A DNA stretch of 42,974 nt. Origin: an uncultured Methylococcales bacterium (lineage in GTDB: Bacteria > Pseudomonadota > Gammaproteobacteria > Methylococcales > Methylomonadaceae). The DNA lies in the NCBI GenBank assembly GCA_903902705.1, contig CAIUVX010000188.1:1-42974 (forward strand), read 5' to 3'. Both the position numbers and the translations under genes were made by a program. The notes beneath the pieces are model-generated. The model had not been told where the DNA came from. It saw nothing but the letters and a program-made list of their open reading frames with translations, and did no database searches. This document shows positions 31,107 through 38,707 of this stretch, piece after piece. Each line of letters begins with the position of its first letter. Position 1 is the first letter of the stretch.

Positions 31107-31370
31107 ATGAACAACGCATACACCACACAGATTGATTGGCAACGCTTAAGCCATTTACCTGATGAAGACATTGATACCAGCGACATTCCTGAACTGGATG
31201 AAAGTTTTTTTAATCAGGCAATACTCAAACAAGCGTCTCAACAAGCTATTAATCTGACACTGGATGGCGATATTGTGGAATGGCTTAAACAACAATCGCA
31301 TTATCAACAAAAAATTAATCAATTACTGCGTGAATATATGCAAACGCAACAACATGAATTCAGTAAATAA
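31107..31370 (+). CDS. Orphan BrnA-like antitoxin
   Basis: An 87-residue protein with the BrnA-type arrangement: an acidic DTSDIPELDESFFNQAIL segment, then a ribbon-helix-helix-like end INLTLDGDIVEWLKQQ...YQQKINQLLREYM. BrnA normally follows its toxin BrnT, binds it and represses the operon. No BrnT gene precedes it; accC and the palindrome lie upstream instead. GAGG precedes the ATG. A BrnT-like protein is encoded 1.4 kb downstream but has its own antitoxin. Confidence 0.75.
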   Translation: MNNAYTTQIDWQRLSHLPDEDIDTSDIPELDESFFNQAILKQASQQAINLTLDGDIVEWLKQQSHYQQKINQLLREYMQTQQHEFSK

Positions 31371-31398
31371 ATCATGGCTTGGTTATAACTATAAAATG

Positions 31399-31526
31399 TA
31401 GGTGCGGATTTATCCGCACCTATCGTTCCAATGTTCTGCGTTGGAACGAATCCTGCAACGCTCCAGCGTTGTGTATGAAGACGCTGGAGCGTCAACTTAG
31501 GCATTCCAACGCAGAGCGTTGGAACG
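31399..31526. repeat. Compound inverted-repeat block
   Basis: A hairpin TAGGTGCGGAT-TT-ATCCGCACCTA (31399-31422) is followed by a larger symmetric element. Its outer 25-bp arms (31424-31448 and 31502-31526, CGTTCCAA...TTGGAACG) match as inverted repeats with three mismatches. Each arm is itself a hairpin, and the inner arms are ACGCTCCAGCGT and ACGCTGGAGCGT. No coding potential. It looks like a MITE or REPIN-type element and lies immediately upstream of the nuclease-like gene. Confidence 0.75.
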
Positions 31527-31552
31527 ATAATAAAACCTAGCGAGTAAAAATA

Positions 31553-32737
31553 ATGACACAACTATTTTCAAATTTTGACTTTTCTGAATTAGATTCACCA
31601 AATTTTAAGGAAGATAGTGTTCGTGAAAGACTTATACTGCCTTTGTTATATGAACTTAGTTATAAAGAGTCACAAATTGAACGTAGCAAATCATTAAAAC
31701 ATTTATTCGTAATTATTGGATGTACTGAGAGACCTATTACTATAATTCCAGACTATTTGTTAAAAGATGAGGATGGTAATTATGCTTGGGTTTTAGAAGT
31801 AAAAGCACCTGATAAAAACATTAAGAAAAAACAATACATTAGCCAAGCGCATTCTTATGCTATACATGAAGATATTAACACTAAATACTTTTCATTGTGT
31901 AATGGACGTGAATTTATTTTGTTTGAAACACACAAAAGAATCCCAGTTTTGGAGTTTGAATTAAAAAATATTGCAAACCATTTAGATGAATTAAAAGAAT
32001 ATTTACTACCAGAAAACTTCCACTCTGATTTAGGAAGTATATCTCTTTCTTTTGCTTTTAATCCAGAATTTCATATTACTCAAGATGATGAAAAAATTTT
32101 AGAAATACTTGATAGATTAGAATTCTGTATTAAAAAGAAATTGCCATACTCTATAAATTTAGATATATGCTTTAGTAAATACAATGAAAACGATATTAAG
32201 CTCGCAGAAAAAGAGAAAATTAATTTCTTTTTGTCAAAAATTAAAGAAGAAATAAGATTTAAATTAAACCTATTTTGTAAAGTTAATATTGGATTACAAC
32301 AGAAAAATATATCTGCACTTAAAATTAATATGTCTAATTTGCAAAGTCTAATTAGTTTGTATGAAGAAACAAATTTTTGTGATTATGAAAACTATTCCTT
32401 TAAATATCATAACAATCGCGGCAAAGGGTTTGATGTTATAAAAAGAACTAACACTGATGAAATATCTTTTCGCATCTATCTTAATGATGAGGAATTTGAT
32501 GATATGTTGAAATTAGCTAACAGCTATATTTCTTGTAACATAACTAAAGAATCAGACGTTTATGATATAGCAACGTTTTTTCATTCTTTACGTTTAGAGG
32601 TATTTAGCATAGAAAATAAAACAACAATAGATAAAATTTTATCCCGATACTTAACAAAAATGTGGGAGTTAAAAGTAAAGGGAGAGTATAAAGAAGAATT
32701 TCAAGATTTATCTTCTTTTACTATAGGACTAGCTTAA
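31553..32737 (+). CDS. PD-(D/E)XK nuclease-like protein with HsdR N-terminal domain
   Basis: A 394-residue protein whose first about 150 residues match the type I restriction HsdR N-terminal nuclease fold: KEDSVRERLILPLLYEL (Glu/Arg helix), IIPDYLL with Asp67, and WVLEVKAP with Glu82 and Lys84, then QYISQAHSYAIHEDI. Those are the PD-(D/E)XK catalytic positions, so metal-dependent DNA cleavage is plausible. The remaining about 240 residues are unrecognised and contain no helicase motifs. There is no methyltransferase or specificity subunit beside it, so it is not a classical restriction system. Very AT-rich compared with accC and prmA, consistent with recent transfer. Confidence 0.75.
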   Translation: MTQLFSNFDFSELDSPNFKEDSVRERLILPLLYELSYKESQIERSKSLKHLFVIIGCTERPITIIPDYLLKDEDGNYAWVLEVKAPDKNIKKKQYISQAHSYAIHEDINTKYFSLCNGREFILFETHKRIPVLEFELKNIANHLDELKEYLLPENFHSDLGSISLSFAFNPEFHITQDDEKILEILDRLEFCIKKKLPYSINLDICFSKYNENDIKLAEKEKINFFLSKIKEEIRFKLNLFCKVNIGLQQKNISALKINMSNLQSLISLYEETNFCDYENYSFKYHNNRGKGFDVIKRTNTDEISFRIYLNDEEFDDMLKLANSYISCNITKESDVYDIATFFHSLRLEVFSIENKTTIDKILSRYLTKMWELKVKGEYKEEFQDLSSFTIGLA

Positions 32738-32762
32738 AAATTCTTACCAAGCAAGTAAGTAG

Positions 32763-32788
32763 GGCGCAATAGCGAAACGTATTACGCC
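32763..32788. repeat. Hairpin GGCGCAATA / TATTACGCC
   Basis: Inverted repeat with an 8-nt loop, part of the AATAGCGAAACGTATT-type dispersed repeat. It lies between the nuclease-like gene and the toxin-antitoxin pair and may terminate transcription of the former. The word AAAACATTCGG occurs just after it (32801-32811) and again just after the pair (33390-33400). Confidence 0.55.
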
Positions 32789-32816
32789 GCATAGAAGAGT
32801 AAAACATTCGGACAAC

Positions 32817-33101
32817 ATGATGACTAAACCCATATACTGGGATGCAGAAAAAAACCGCAAATTAATTGAAGAACGCGGCATTTCATTTGAAGAGATTATT
32901 TTTAGCTTGCAAAACGGCGGTTTGCTTGATGACACAGAGCATCCCAATACTGAAAATTATGCTCATCAACGCTTGTTTGTCGTTAGTATTGACGGTTATG
33001 CTTATCTTGTTCCTTATGTGGAATCTGAAGCCGACATTTTTCTAAAAACGATTATTCCCAGTCGTAAAGCTACCAAACATTATCTTGGAAAAACACCATG
33101 A
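32817..33101 (+). CDS. BrnT-like toxin
   Basis: A 94-residue protein, MMTKPIYWDAEKNRKLIEERGISFEEIIF..., with the BrnT pattern: WDxxKNxxLxxERGISFEE, a middle strand pair QRLFVVSIDGYAYLVPYV, and the end KTIIPSRKATKHYL. BrnT toxins have a RelE-like ribonuclease fold. The start may be the second Met. The stop overlaps the start of the next gene by 4 bp (ATGA), the usual layout of a type II toxin-antitoxin pair with the toxin first. Confidence 0.8.
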   Translation: MMTKPIYWDAEKNRKLIEERGISFEEIIFSLQNGGLLDDTEHPNTENYAHQRLFVVSIDGYAYLVPYVESEADIFLKTIIPSRKATKHYLGKTP

Positions 33102-33379
33102 AAAACATTAATCTGGATTCCGAAGAACAAGACTTATTAGAGGCTTTTGAAGCTGGAAAATTTCATTCTGTTTTAACGCCTGAACGAAAACAATTTATTG
33201 AAAATTCTGCACAACATACTTGCGAATTAAATCAGGAAGTCAATATCAGCGTTTCGCAAAGTGATTTAACCGCACTACAGAAAACGGCTTTGAAACAAGG
33301 TATTCCTTATCAACTATTAATGAGCAGTATTTTGCACAAGTATGCTTCGGGAATACTCTATGAAATGGCAAATAAATAG
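33098..33379 (+). CDS. CopG-like antitoxin
   Basis: A 93-residue protein with an acidic N-terminal part (LDSEEQDLLEAFEAGKFHSVL, a segment typical of CopG-type antitoxins) and a C-terminal ribbon-helix-helix VNISVSQSDLTALQKTALKQGIPYQLLMSSILHKYASG. It should bind and neutralise the preceding BrnT-like toxin and repress the pair. Overlap with the toxin gene supports coupled translation. Confidence 0.85.
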   Translation: MKNINLDSEEQDLLEAFEAGKFHSVLTPERKQFIENSAQHTCELNQEVNISVSQSDLTALQKTALKQGIPYQLLMSSILHKYASGILYEMANK

Positions 33380-33445
33380 CCTAGTGAATAAAACATTCGG
33401 TGGAATACGCTACCATATACCGCCTTACTACTTCCACTGATAACC

Positions 33446-33877
33446 ATGACAACTAATAATTACGAAATCGATATTATCGCTTGGGCAAATCAACAGGCAT
33501 GGTTGATTCGTTACAAAAAATTTGATTTATTGGATTTAGAACACATTGCTGAGGAAATCGAAGACGTGGGTAAAAGCGAACAACGCGAACTTGCCAGTCG
33601 TATGGCGGTGTTAATCGCGCATTTATTAAAGTGGCAATATCAGGCTGAACGGCAGGGTTCAAGTTGGCGGCGTACCATTAAGGAACAACGCAAAGCCATC
33701 GCAGGACATTTAAAAAGCGTACCTAGTTTAAAAACGAAAATAGCGGATGCCGAGTGGGTAGCTATTATTTGGTCAGATGCTGTAACGCTGGCTATCAAAG
33801 AAACTGGCTTGGAAAACTTCCCTGAAACCTGTCCTTGGACAGTTGACGATATTCTTAATCAAGATTGGCACCCCTAA
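33446..33877 (+). CDS. DUF29 family protein
   Basis: A 143-residue DUF29 protein with the family pattern YEIDIIAWANQQAWLIRYKKFDLLDLEHIAEEIEDVGKSEQRELASRMAVLIAHLLKWQYQ, then SWRRTIKEQRKAI and a closing W. The role of DUF29 is not known; the proteins are all-helical and common in cyanobacteria and some gammaproteobacteria, often near mobile elements. Its stop overlaps the prmA start (TAATG), so it now leads the prmA-tag unit even though it is probably an accessory gene. Confidence 0.88.
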   Translation: MTTNNYEIDIIAWANQQAWLIRYKKFDLLDLEHIAEEIEDVGKSEQRELASRMAVLIAHLLKWQYQAERQGSSWRRTIKEQRKAIAGHLKSVPSLKTKIADAEWVAIIWSDAVTLAIKETGLENFPETCPWTVDDILNQDWHP

Positions 33878-34776
33878 TGGCTTGGCAACAATTTTCCATC
33901 ATTACCGATGAAGACACCGCACCTAAAGTTGCGGCTTATTTAGAAAAACAAGGTTCAGTCTCTGTAACTTATATGGATGCAGAAGACGAACCTGTGTATG
34001 AACCTGCTATTGGTGAAACCAAAATCTGGACAAATACTCAGGTCATTGCGCTGTATGAACTGGACGTTGATATTGAGCGTGTTAAAGCCTTGGTATTAAA
34101 AAAATTCCGACACCATGAATTACGCGATTGCTGTATTGAAGCTATAGAAGATCAAGAATGGGAACGGGCATGGATGGAGTTTTATAAGCCCATGAAATTT
34201 GCGGACAGATTGTGGGTATGCCCAACGGATCAAGAGCAACATGAGGAAGGCACGGTGTGCTTAACCTTAGATCCCGGCCTAGCGTTCGGCACAGGCACAC
34301 ACCCGACTACTGCGTTGTGTTTGGAATGGTTAGCCAGTCATGATTTGACTGATAAAGTGGTGATTGATTACGGTTGTGGCTCTGGTATTTTAGCTGTGGC
34401 GGCAGTGTTACTGGGTGCAAAAATCGCCCACGCGGTGGATATTGATCCCCAAGCGATTACTGCCACGATAAGCAACGCGCTAAAAAATGGCGTTGCCGAT
34501 AAAATTATTTGTTATTTGCCTGAACAATTTACCCCCTTGCAAGCCGATGTGGTATTGGCTAATATTTTGGCAAAACCGTTGATTGATATGGCAGCAGACA
34601 TCAGTGCGTTAGTTGCACCTAGGGGTATGTTGGTGTTGTCTGGCATTTTGGCAGAACAAGCGCAATCGGTTATTGAAGCTTATCAACAATGTAATATAGT
34701 ATTTGAACCGCTCAACCAACAAGAAGATTGGATAAGATTAAATGGCACAAAGTTATTGCCACTATGCGCTGAATGA
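33877..34776 (+). CDS. prmA: Ribosomal protein L11 methyltransferase
   Basis: Trimethylates ribosomal protein L11 using S-adenosylmethionine. From the ATG at 33877 it has 299 residues, the usual length; an in-frame start four codons upstream is less likely because MAWQQFSI is the family start. The N-terminal substrate-binding domain is followed by DPGLAFGTGTHPTTALCLEWL and the SAM motif VIDYGCGSGILAVAAVLLGA, then DIDPQAI and the LANILAKPL catalytic loop. tag begins inside its last 35 bp. In Pseudomonas and others prmA is near accBC, as here apart from the inserted patch. Confidence 0.95.
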   Translation: MAWQQFSIITDEDTAPKVAAYLEKQGSVSVTYMDAEDEPVYEPAIGETKIWTNTQVIALYELDVDIERVKALVLKKFRHHELRDCCIEAIEDQEWERAWMEFYKPMKFADRLWVCPTDQEQHEEGTVCLTLDPGLAFGTGTHPTTALCLEWLASHDLTDKVVIDYGCGSGILAVAAVLLGAKIAHAVDIDPQAITATISNALKNGVADKIICYLPEQFTPLQADVVLANILAKPLIDMAADISALVAPRGMLVLSGILAEQAQSVIEAYQQCNIVFEPLNQQEDWIRLNGTKLLPLCAE

Positions 34777-35269
34777 ACCCGAAGATTCGGTTCATAAACG
34801 TTATCACGATACTGAATATGGTTTTCCATTGACTGATGATAATCAGTTATTTGCCCGTTTAGTGCTGGAAATCAATCAGGCGGGTTTGTCTTGGACAACG
34901 ATTTTGAAAAAGGTAGCAAATTTTCATGCCGCATACCATGGTTTTGATATTGCAACGGTTGCTCATTACACCGAAACAGATCGTCAGCGTTTAATGGCGG
35001 ATGCAGGTATCGTGCGTAATCGCTTAAAAATTAACGCAGCTATTGTCAATGCTCAGCGGTTATTAGTCTTACAACAAGAGCATGGTTCATTTAATCTGTG
35101 GCTGAATAATCACCGAACATTGACTAAAGAACAATGGATAAAATTATTTAAAAACACATTTTTATTTACAGGTGGTGAAATCGTCAATGAGTTTTTAATA
35201 TCCACCGCTTATCTATCTGGCGCACACGAAGAAACCTGTCCTATTTATACAAAAATCATAAGGCTGTGA
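34742..35269 (+). CDS. tag: DNA-3-methyladenine glycosylase I family
   Basis: Removes 3-methyladenine from alkylated DNA. The 175 residues keep the Tag zinc site (Cys6, His22 in YHDTEYG, His162 and Cys166 in GAHEETC) and the base pocket (LVLEINQAGLSW with Glu43, WTTILKK). GIVRNRLKINAAIVNAQ and FTGGEIVNEF correspond to the helix-turn and hydrophobic parts. It differs from E. coli Tag in that the first Cys motif is SYCHYA rather than RCxW, and FxGPT reads FTGGE, so it belongs to a divergent subgroup. It overlaps the end of prmA by 35 bp. Confidence 0.88.
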   Translation: MAQSYCHYALNEPEDSVHKRYHDTEYGFPLTDDNQLFARLVLEINQAGLSWTTILKKVANFHAAYHGFDIATVAHYTETDRQRLMADAGIVRNRLKINAAIVNAQRLLVLQQEHGSFNLWLNNHRTLTKEQWIKLFKNTFLFTGGEIVNEFLISTAYLSGAHEETCPIYTKIIRL

Positions 35270-35279
35270 TCGACTCATT

Positions 35280-35477
35280 ATGGGAAACACAAAACAACAT
35301 CAAGAATCCTGCGCACTTTGTGGGCTGGCAGTGGAGATTGAAGGTTTTTCAGTCACCACTCAAGAAGGGCTACAAACGTTTTGCTGTGCAGGCTGTATGA
35401 GCATTTATCAATTGCTTAATGATAGTGACATCATTCATGATGATAATATCCAACCCCCTTTAACCATTCAACTATGA
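35280..35477 (+). CDS. Stand-alone metal-binding domain of heavy-metal P-type ATPases
   Basis: A 65-residue protein with CALCGL...FCCAGCMSIYQLL, the cysteine pattern of the domain normally found at the N-terminus of FixI/CcoI-type copper ATPases. Here it is encoded alone, 10 bp after tag, and the copper ATPase at 39.6-42.0 kb lacks it. It could bind copper in the cytoplasm and hand it to that ATPase; this is inference from domain content. Confidence 0.75.
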   Translation: MGNTKQHQESCALCGLAVEIEGFSVTTQEGLQTFCCAGCMSIYQLLNDSDIIHDDNIQPPLTIQL

Positions 35478-35490
35478 GGAATTTTTAAAA

Positions 35491-36018
35491 ATGAAAGCTT
35501 GTGAGTCTTGTTCTGCTAGCCGTGTTGAAATCGGCAAAAACCATCAACAACAATCTATCCCCATGCGCGGTATTGGTATGTTATTGATTTACTTACCGCT
35601 ACTCACTTTTCCGTTTGTCATTATCAGTGCCTATTTAACGTACTATCATTTACGCATGATGGGCGCGACTAATCTGAAAAAGTGGTCTGATTTTATTCCA
35701 GACCGCGCAAGTCATCGTTACACACTAAAAAATCAAATTACCATGAATGCTTCTTTTAAAGCCAGTATGGCGCAATCAAAATTATTCTGGATTTTAAACT
35801 GTACTTGGTATTGCCCTTACAGTGTCGCTTTATTTGAATGGCACGCCTACATGGTTAAACTTGTCGAAAACTGGTGGTGTCCTTTCACCCACGAGAAAAA
35901 AGAAACCTATAAAAACGCCATGATTGATAAATCATTCTGGCATTTATACCCTGAAGATACTAGCAAGCTGGAAAAAGAAGATTTAGAAAACCAAATTTGG
36001 AATGATGCTAACGATTGA
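35491..36018 (+). CDS. Membrane protein with N-terminal Cys motif, unknown
   Basis: A 175-residue protein that starts MKACESCSASRVEIG (CxxC), has one long hydrophobic hairpin (about 28-60, GIGMLLIYLPLLTFPFVIISAYLTYYHL), a basic Tyr-rich part, and a second hydrophobic, Trp-rich segment (SKLFWILNCTWYCPYSVALFEWHAYM...WWCPF). AGGA precedes the ATG. It follows the metal-binding domain gene by 13 bp, so they are co-transcribed and may work together in metal handling or oxidase assembly, but I recognise no family. The 250-bp gap after it holds only a palindrome. Confidence 0.65.
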   Translation: MKACESCSASRVEIGKNHQQQSIPMRGIGMLLIYLPLLTFPFVIISAYLTYYHLRMMGATNLKKWSDFIPDRASHRYTLKNQITMNASFKASMAQSKLFWILNCTWYCPYSVALFEWHAYMVKLVENWWCPFTHEKKETYKNAMIDKSFWHLYPEDTSKLEKEDLENQIWNDAND

Positions 36019-36101
36019 TAGCTTTTTTGTATGACTCACCTTCTTCCTATGGCGATGCCTAAAAATAAGGAGGGTATCTACAGAAACTGTGCTTTTAATG
36101 A

Positions 36102-36132
36102 GATCACCGAGGTTTTCAAAACCTCGGTGATC
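36102..36132. repeat. 31-bp perfect palindrome (GATCACCGAGGTTTT arms)
   Basis: Arms GATCACCGAGGTTTT and AAAACCTCGGTGATC around a single C. It shares the GGTTTT-N-AAAACC core with the palindrome at 5430-5458. It lies between the convergent ends of the membrane protein gene and bfr and could terminate both. Confidence 0.7.
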
Positions 36133-36269
36133 GTCTTTAAACTACACGTCAAGATTGTTCACATCCAACGTTTTTAACAACATGATACTGCATGGCTCAA
36201 CCACCCATTTGTATCAATGAACCGTCATTAAACATATTCATGGCAGATGGAAGTGCGTTAAACGATACG

Positions 36270-36734
36270 TTACATCTGTGACTGTAAATAATTTGGTAAG
36301 CCTATTTTTTCGATTAGCTCCAGTTGAGTTTCTAACCAGTCTATATGCTCTTCTTCACTTTCCAATATATCTTCAAGTAATTCACGCGAGACATAGTCCC
36401 TAACGCTTTCACAATAAAGAATGGCATCTTTTAAATCAGGCACAGCCAAATGTTCTAGTTTTAAATCACAAGCCAACATTTCGGGTGTATTTTCACCAAT
36501 CAAAACTTTGCCAATATTTTGTACATTGGGCAAACCTTCCAAAAATAAAATTCGATCTATCAAACAATCAGCATGTTTCATTTCATCGATAGATTCATGA
36601 TGTTCCTTGGCGTAGAGTTTCTCCAAGCCCCAGTTTTTATACATTTTTGCGTGTAAAAAATACTGATTAATCGCTGTTAATTCGTTTTCCAGAGCTTTAT
36701 TCAAAAACTCGATAACTTTAGTGTCACCTTTCAT
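36270..36734 (-). CDS. bfr: Bacterioferritin
   Basis: Stores iron as a haem-containing 24-mer. I start at the ATG at 36734 ([10 protein letters not shown]): AAAGGCGG lies eight bases upstream, and with this start the residue numbers match the E. coli protein exactly: ferroxidase Glu18, Glu51, His54 and haem-ligand Met52, with further ligands in [14 protein letters not shown]. Length is 154 residues, as expected. It lies downstream of bfd on the same strand, 29 bp away, so both probably share the Fur-box-like promoter at 36983. Confidence 0.96.
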   Translation of the reverse strand: MKGDTKVIEFLNKALENELTAINQYFLHAKMYKNWGLEKLYAKEHHESIDEMKHADCLIDRILFLEGLPNVQNIGKVLIGENTPEMLACDLKLEHLAVPDLKDAILYCESVRDYVSRELLEDILESEEEHIDWLETQLELIEKIGLPNYLQSQM

Positions 36735-36762
36735 TGTCAAACCGCCTTTAATGTAAATAAAA

Positions 36763-36951
36763 TTAAGCAGCTTGTATTATAAGGCTCGATTGGCGATTTT
36801 CGTCAAGCATTTGTCTGATATTCTGCGTGCATTTTCCGCACACACCACCCGCACCTGTACACTGATGCAATTGCCGACGTGTGCAAGCACCGTTATCGAT
36901 AGCTTGTTTAATTTGCTTATCAGTGACCCCTTTGCAAACACATATATACAT
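36763..36951 (-). CDS. bfd: Bacterioferritin-associated ferredoxin
   Basis: A 62-residue [2Fe-2S] protein that reduces bacterioferritin iron for release. It starts [11 protein letters not shown] with Cys4 and Cys6, and the other cluster ligands are Cys38 and Cys41 in GVCGKC, the same layout as E. coli Bfd. AGGAG lies six bases before the ATG; longer upstream frames lack support. It is first of the bfd-bfr pair. Confidence 0.94.
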   Translation of the reverse strand: MYICVCKGVTDKQIKQAIDNGACTRRQLHQCTGAGGVCGKCTQNIRQMLDENRQSSLIIQAA

Positions 36952-36982
36952 GATAACTCCTGATGTAAAAAAATCTTTTGCA

Positions 36983-37001
36983 AATGATAGCAATTCTCAT
37001 T
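36983..37001 (-). promoter_or_regulatory. Fur-box-like site upstream of bfd
   Basis: AATGAGAATTGCTATCATT on the minus strand matches AATGATAATCATTATCATT, an extended Fur-box consensus, at 15 of 19 positions. It lies 32 bases upstream of the bfd start, a normal place for iron-dependent repression. bfd is a classical Fur target. Confidence 0.65.
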
Positions 37002-37014
37002 AAAAAGTAAAGAG

Positions 37015-37590
37015 ATGGTTACGCAATTTTTAAATTTAAATTTTAGGTACACTGGGGGGGTAGGGTTGAATCACTCATCCATCGTTGGTCAGAGCTACCT
37101 CAAGTACCAGTGGTTTTTGGGTCAGGTAGGCTTGTGCAGCTGGCAGTTGTTCTCCTTGTGGATATTGGGAGCTATAATATCAGCTCATAAAAATACGTTT
37201 TGCTTGTGGCAAGTTTGTTAAAGATTTAGAATCCAATGAACTTTTCAGTTTTTAATAAAGGATCACTGATTTAAATGGTGTGGCTGCAACCTTTGCCATG
37301 GGATTTTTAGCAGGCGGTGGTTCTGGATTTTGGAATGCAATACTTAGCTATATTTTGCAAGTTAAAGAACTGAAAAAGCTGAAAGTTATTGATAAGTGTG
37401 GAGGAGTAAACGGCGGCTAGCCTTGTAAGTCGGAATAAACTATATTACGCGAAAAAGAAATAAGGCATTTCGACATCATCACTGTGCGTTGTCAGAAGCC
37501 ACTGTCTTGCGCTTCTTATCGAAGCACGGCGGAGCGTTCACACCACCGTGCAAACTAGCTCACAATGTCCTTTCGTTGAATAAGATTTAG
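37015..37590. other. Gap with decayed coding fragments
   Basis: No intact gene. On the minus strand, 37068-37185 reads a fragment ending YPQGEQLPAAQAYLTQKPLV...TNDG*. On the plus strand about 37278-37420 reads GVAATFAMGFLAGGGSGFWNAILSYILQ...GGVNGG*, a short membrane-helix fragment with no good start. A hairpin GCACGGCGG...CCACCGTGC lies at 37524-37551. These look like remnants of at least two lost genes; none can be named. Confidence 0.35.
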
Positions 37591-37620
37591 ATGCCTGCCA
37601 ATGTGCGGGATGGAAGTTAT

Positions 37621-38073
37621 ATGAAACAGATTACCTTGATATGTGTTGTCATCGTACTGATTGCCAGTAACCCCGTATGGGCGCGAGGTGGTTGGAATGG
37701 TGGCTATGGAGGTCACTATGGCGGTGGTTGGGGTGGACATTATGGCGGTCACTATGGTGGTGGCTGGGGTGGGCATTATGGCAACTACTATGGTGGAATG
37801 GGTTTGGGGCTTGGACTAGGCTATGGTCTAGGTAGTAACTACTATGGCGGTGGTTATTATGGTCGTGGCTATTATAACTATCCGCCTACTGTGATCACTG
37901 TACCTGTAGCTCCGCCTGTTTATATCCAACAAACTGCACCCGCTGTTCAACAAAATCCAGCAGGTTACTGGTATTATTGCAATAACCCTCAAGGCTATTA
38001 CCCTTATGTCAAGCAATGTCCAAACGGTTGGCAACAAGTTGAACCAACACCCCCACCTCCCGCCCCACGTTAA
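37621..38073 (+). CDS. Secreted Gly/Tyr/His-rich protein
   Basis: A 150-residue protein from the ATG at 37621 (GGAAG upstream). The signal peptide is cleaved near VWA-RGG (about 22). The mature part begins with imperfect repeats of GGHYGGGWGGHYGG (about 28-70) and GLGLGYGLG, then a PPVYIQQ segment and a conserved-looking end YWYYCNNPQGYYPYVKQCPNGWQQVEPTPPPP with two Cys. That C-terminal module is common in small gammaproteobacterial envelope proteins. The His/Gly repeats might bind metal. It is followed by a lipoprotein gene after 11 bp. Confidence 0.8.
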   Translation: MKQITLICVVIVLIASNPVWARGGWNGGYGGHYGGGWGGHYGGHYGGGWGGHYGNYYGGMGLGLGLGYGLGSNYYGGGYYGRGYYNYPPTVITVPVAPPVYIQQTAPAVQQNPAGYWYYCNNPQGYYPYVKQCPNGWQQVEPTPPPPAPR

Positions 38074-38084
38074 GGAGTAATAAT

Positions 38085-38612
38085 ATGTCACGTTTTTCCA
38101 TAGTTCTTTCGAGTACACTTATACTGGCAGTAACGGGTTGTGCCAGCGTACCCAATGGACCTGATGTTATGGTATTACCTGGTACTGGCATTCCTTTTAA
38201 CCAGTTTCGCAATGATGATGTCATCTGTCGGCAATACGCTTCTTATCAGGTTGACGGTTCTACAGCGAATCAAGCGGGTGTGGAGAGTGGTATTACAAGT
38301 GCATTGGTCGGTGCAGCGTTAGGTGCGGTGGCGGGTGTGGCATTCGGAGGAGGTAGTGGTGCCGCTATTGGTGCGGGTACTGGCTTGGTAGCAGGCAGTC
38401 TAGTTGGTACCAGTGCCGCGAGTAGCTCTATGTACGAGGTACAACAACGCTACGATGTAGCTTATATTCAGTGTATGTATACCAAAGGTCATCAAGTTCC
38501 AGTATCGGGACAATTTTCTGGCACAAGCCCCCAACGATCCGCGCCAGCGACCGCGAATATTCCTCCACCTCCTCCTGGTTTACCGCCACCGCCACCTGCG
38601 CCTTCAAAATAA
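38085..38612 (+). CDS. Glycine-zipper lipoprotein
   Basis: A 175-residue lipoprotein (lipobox VTGC, Cys at 19) with a domain that includes two Cys (ICRQYA and IQCMYTKGHQVP) around a central glycine zipper of small residues (about 75-110: GAALGAVAGVAFGGGSGAAIGAGTGLVAGSLVG). Such zippers insert in or oligomerise at membranes. The C-terminus is Pro-rich. AAGGAG lies before the ATG. Pairing with the preceding Gly/Tyr-rich gene, both with Pro-rich ends, suggests an outer-envelope pair. Confidence 0.85.
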   Translation: MSRFSIVLSSTLILAVTGCASVPNGPDVMVLPGTGIPFNQFRNDDVICRQYASYQVDGSTANQAGVESGITSALVGAALGAVAGVAFGGGSGAAIGAGTGLVAGSLVGTSAASSSMYEVQQRYDVAYIQCMYTKGHQVPVSGQFSGTSPQRSAPATANIPPPPPGLPPPPPAPSK

Positions 38613-38644
38613 CGGTATGATTAGAAATTGTTAAGCTGTTTTAT

Positions 38645-38690
38645 GCTTCGACTGTTCGACAAGCTCACAGCCCAGCACGAACGGCTTAAC
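38645..38690. repeat. TTCGAC...GAACGG dispersed repeat
   Basis: CTTCGACTGTTCGACAAGCTCAC followed by CAGCACGAACGG; the same family as the inner part of the 10355-10498 element. It lies between the convergent lipoprotein and TauE/SafE-like genes. Confidence 0.5.
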
Positions 38691-38707
38691 GTAAAGCTGT
38701 GACCTGA

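Noticed and set aside
31319-31561. Minus-strand 80-residue frame across the inverted-repeat block.
   Set aside because: It is made of hairpin repeats read through; no ribosome binding site and no protein-like pattern.
37015-37221. Plus-strand 68-residue frame after bfd.
   Set aside because: No ribosome binding site or domain; the opposite strand holds a more protein-like fragment, so this is treated as decayed intergenic DNA.
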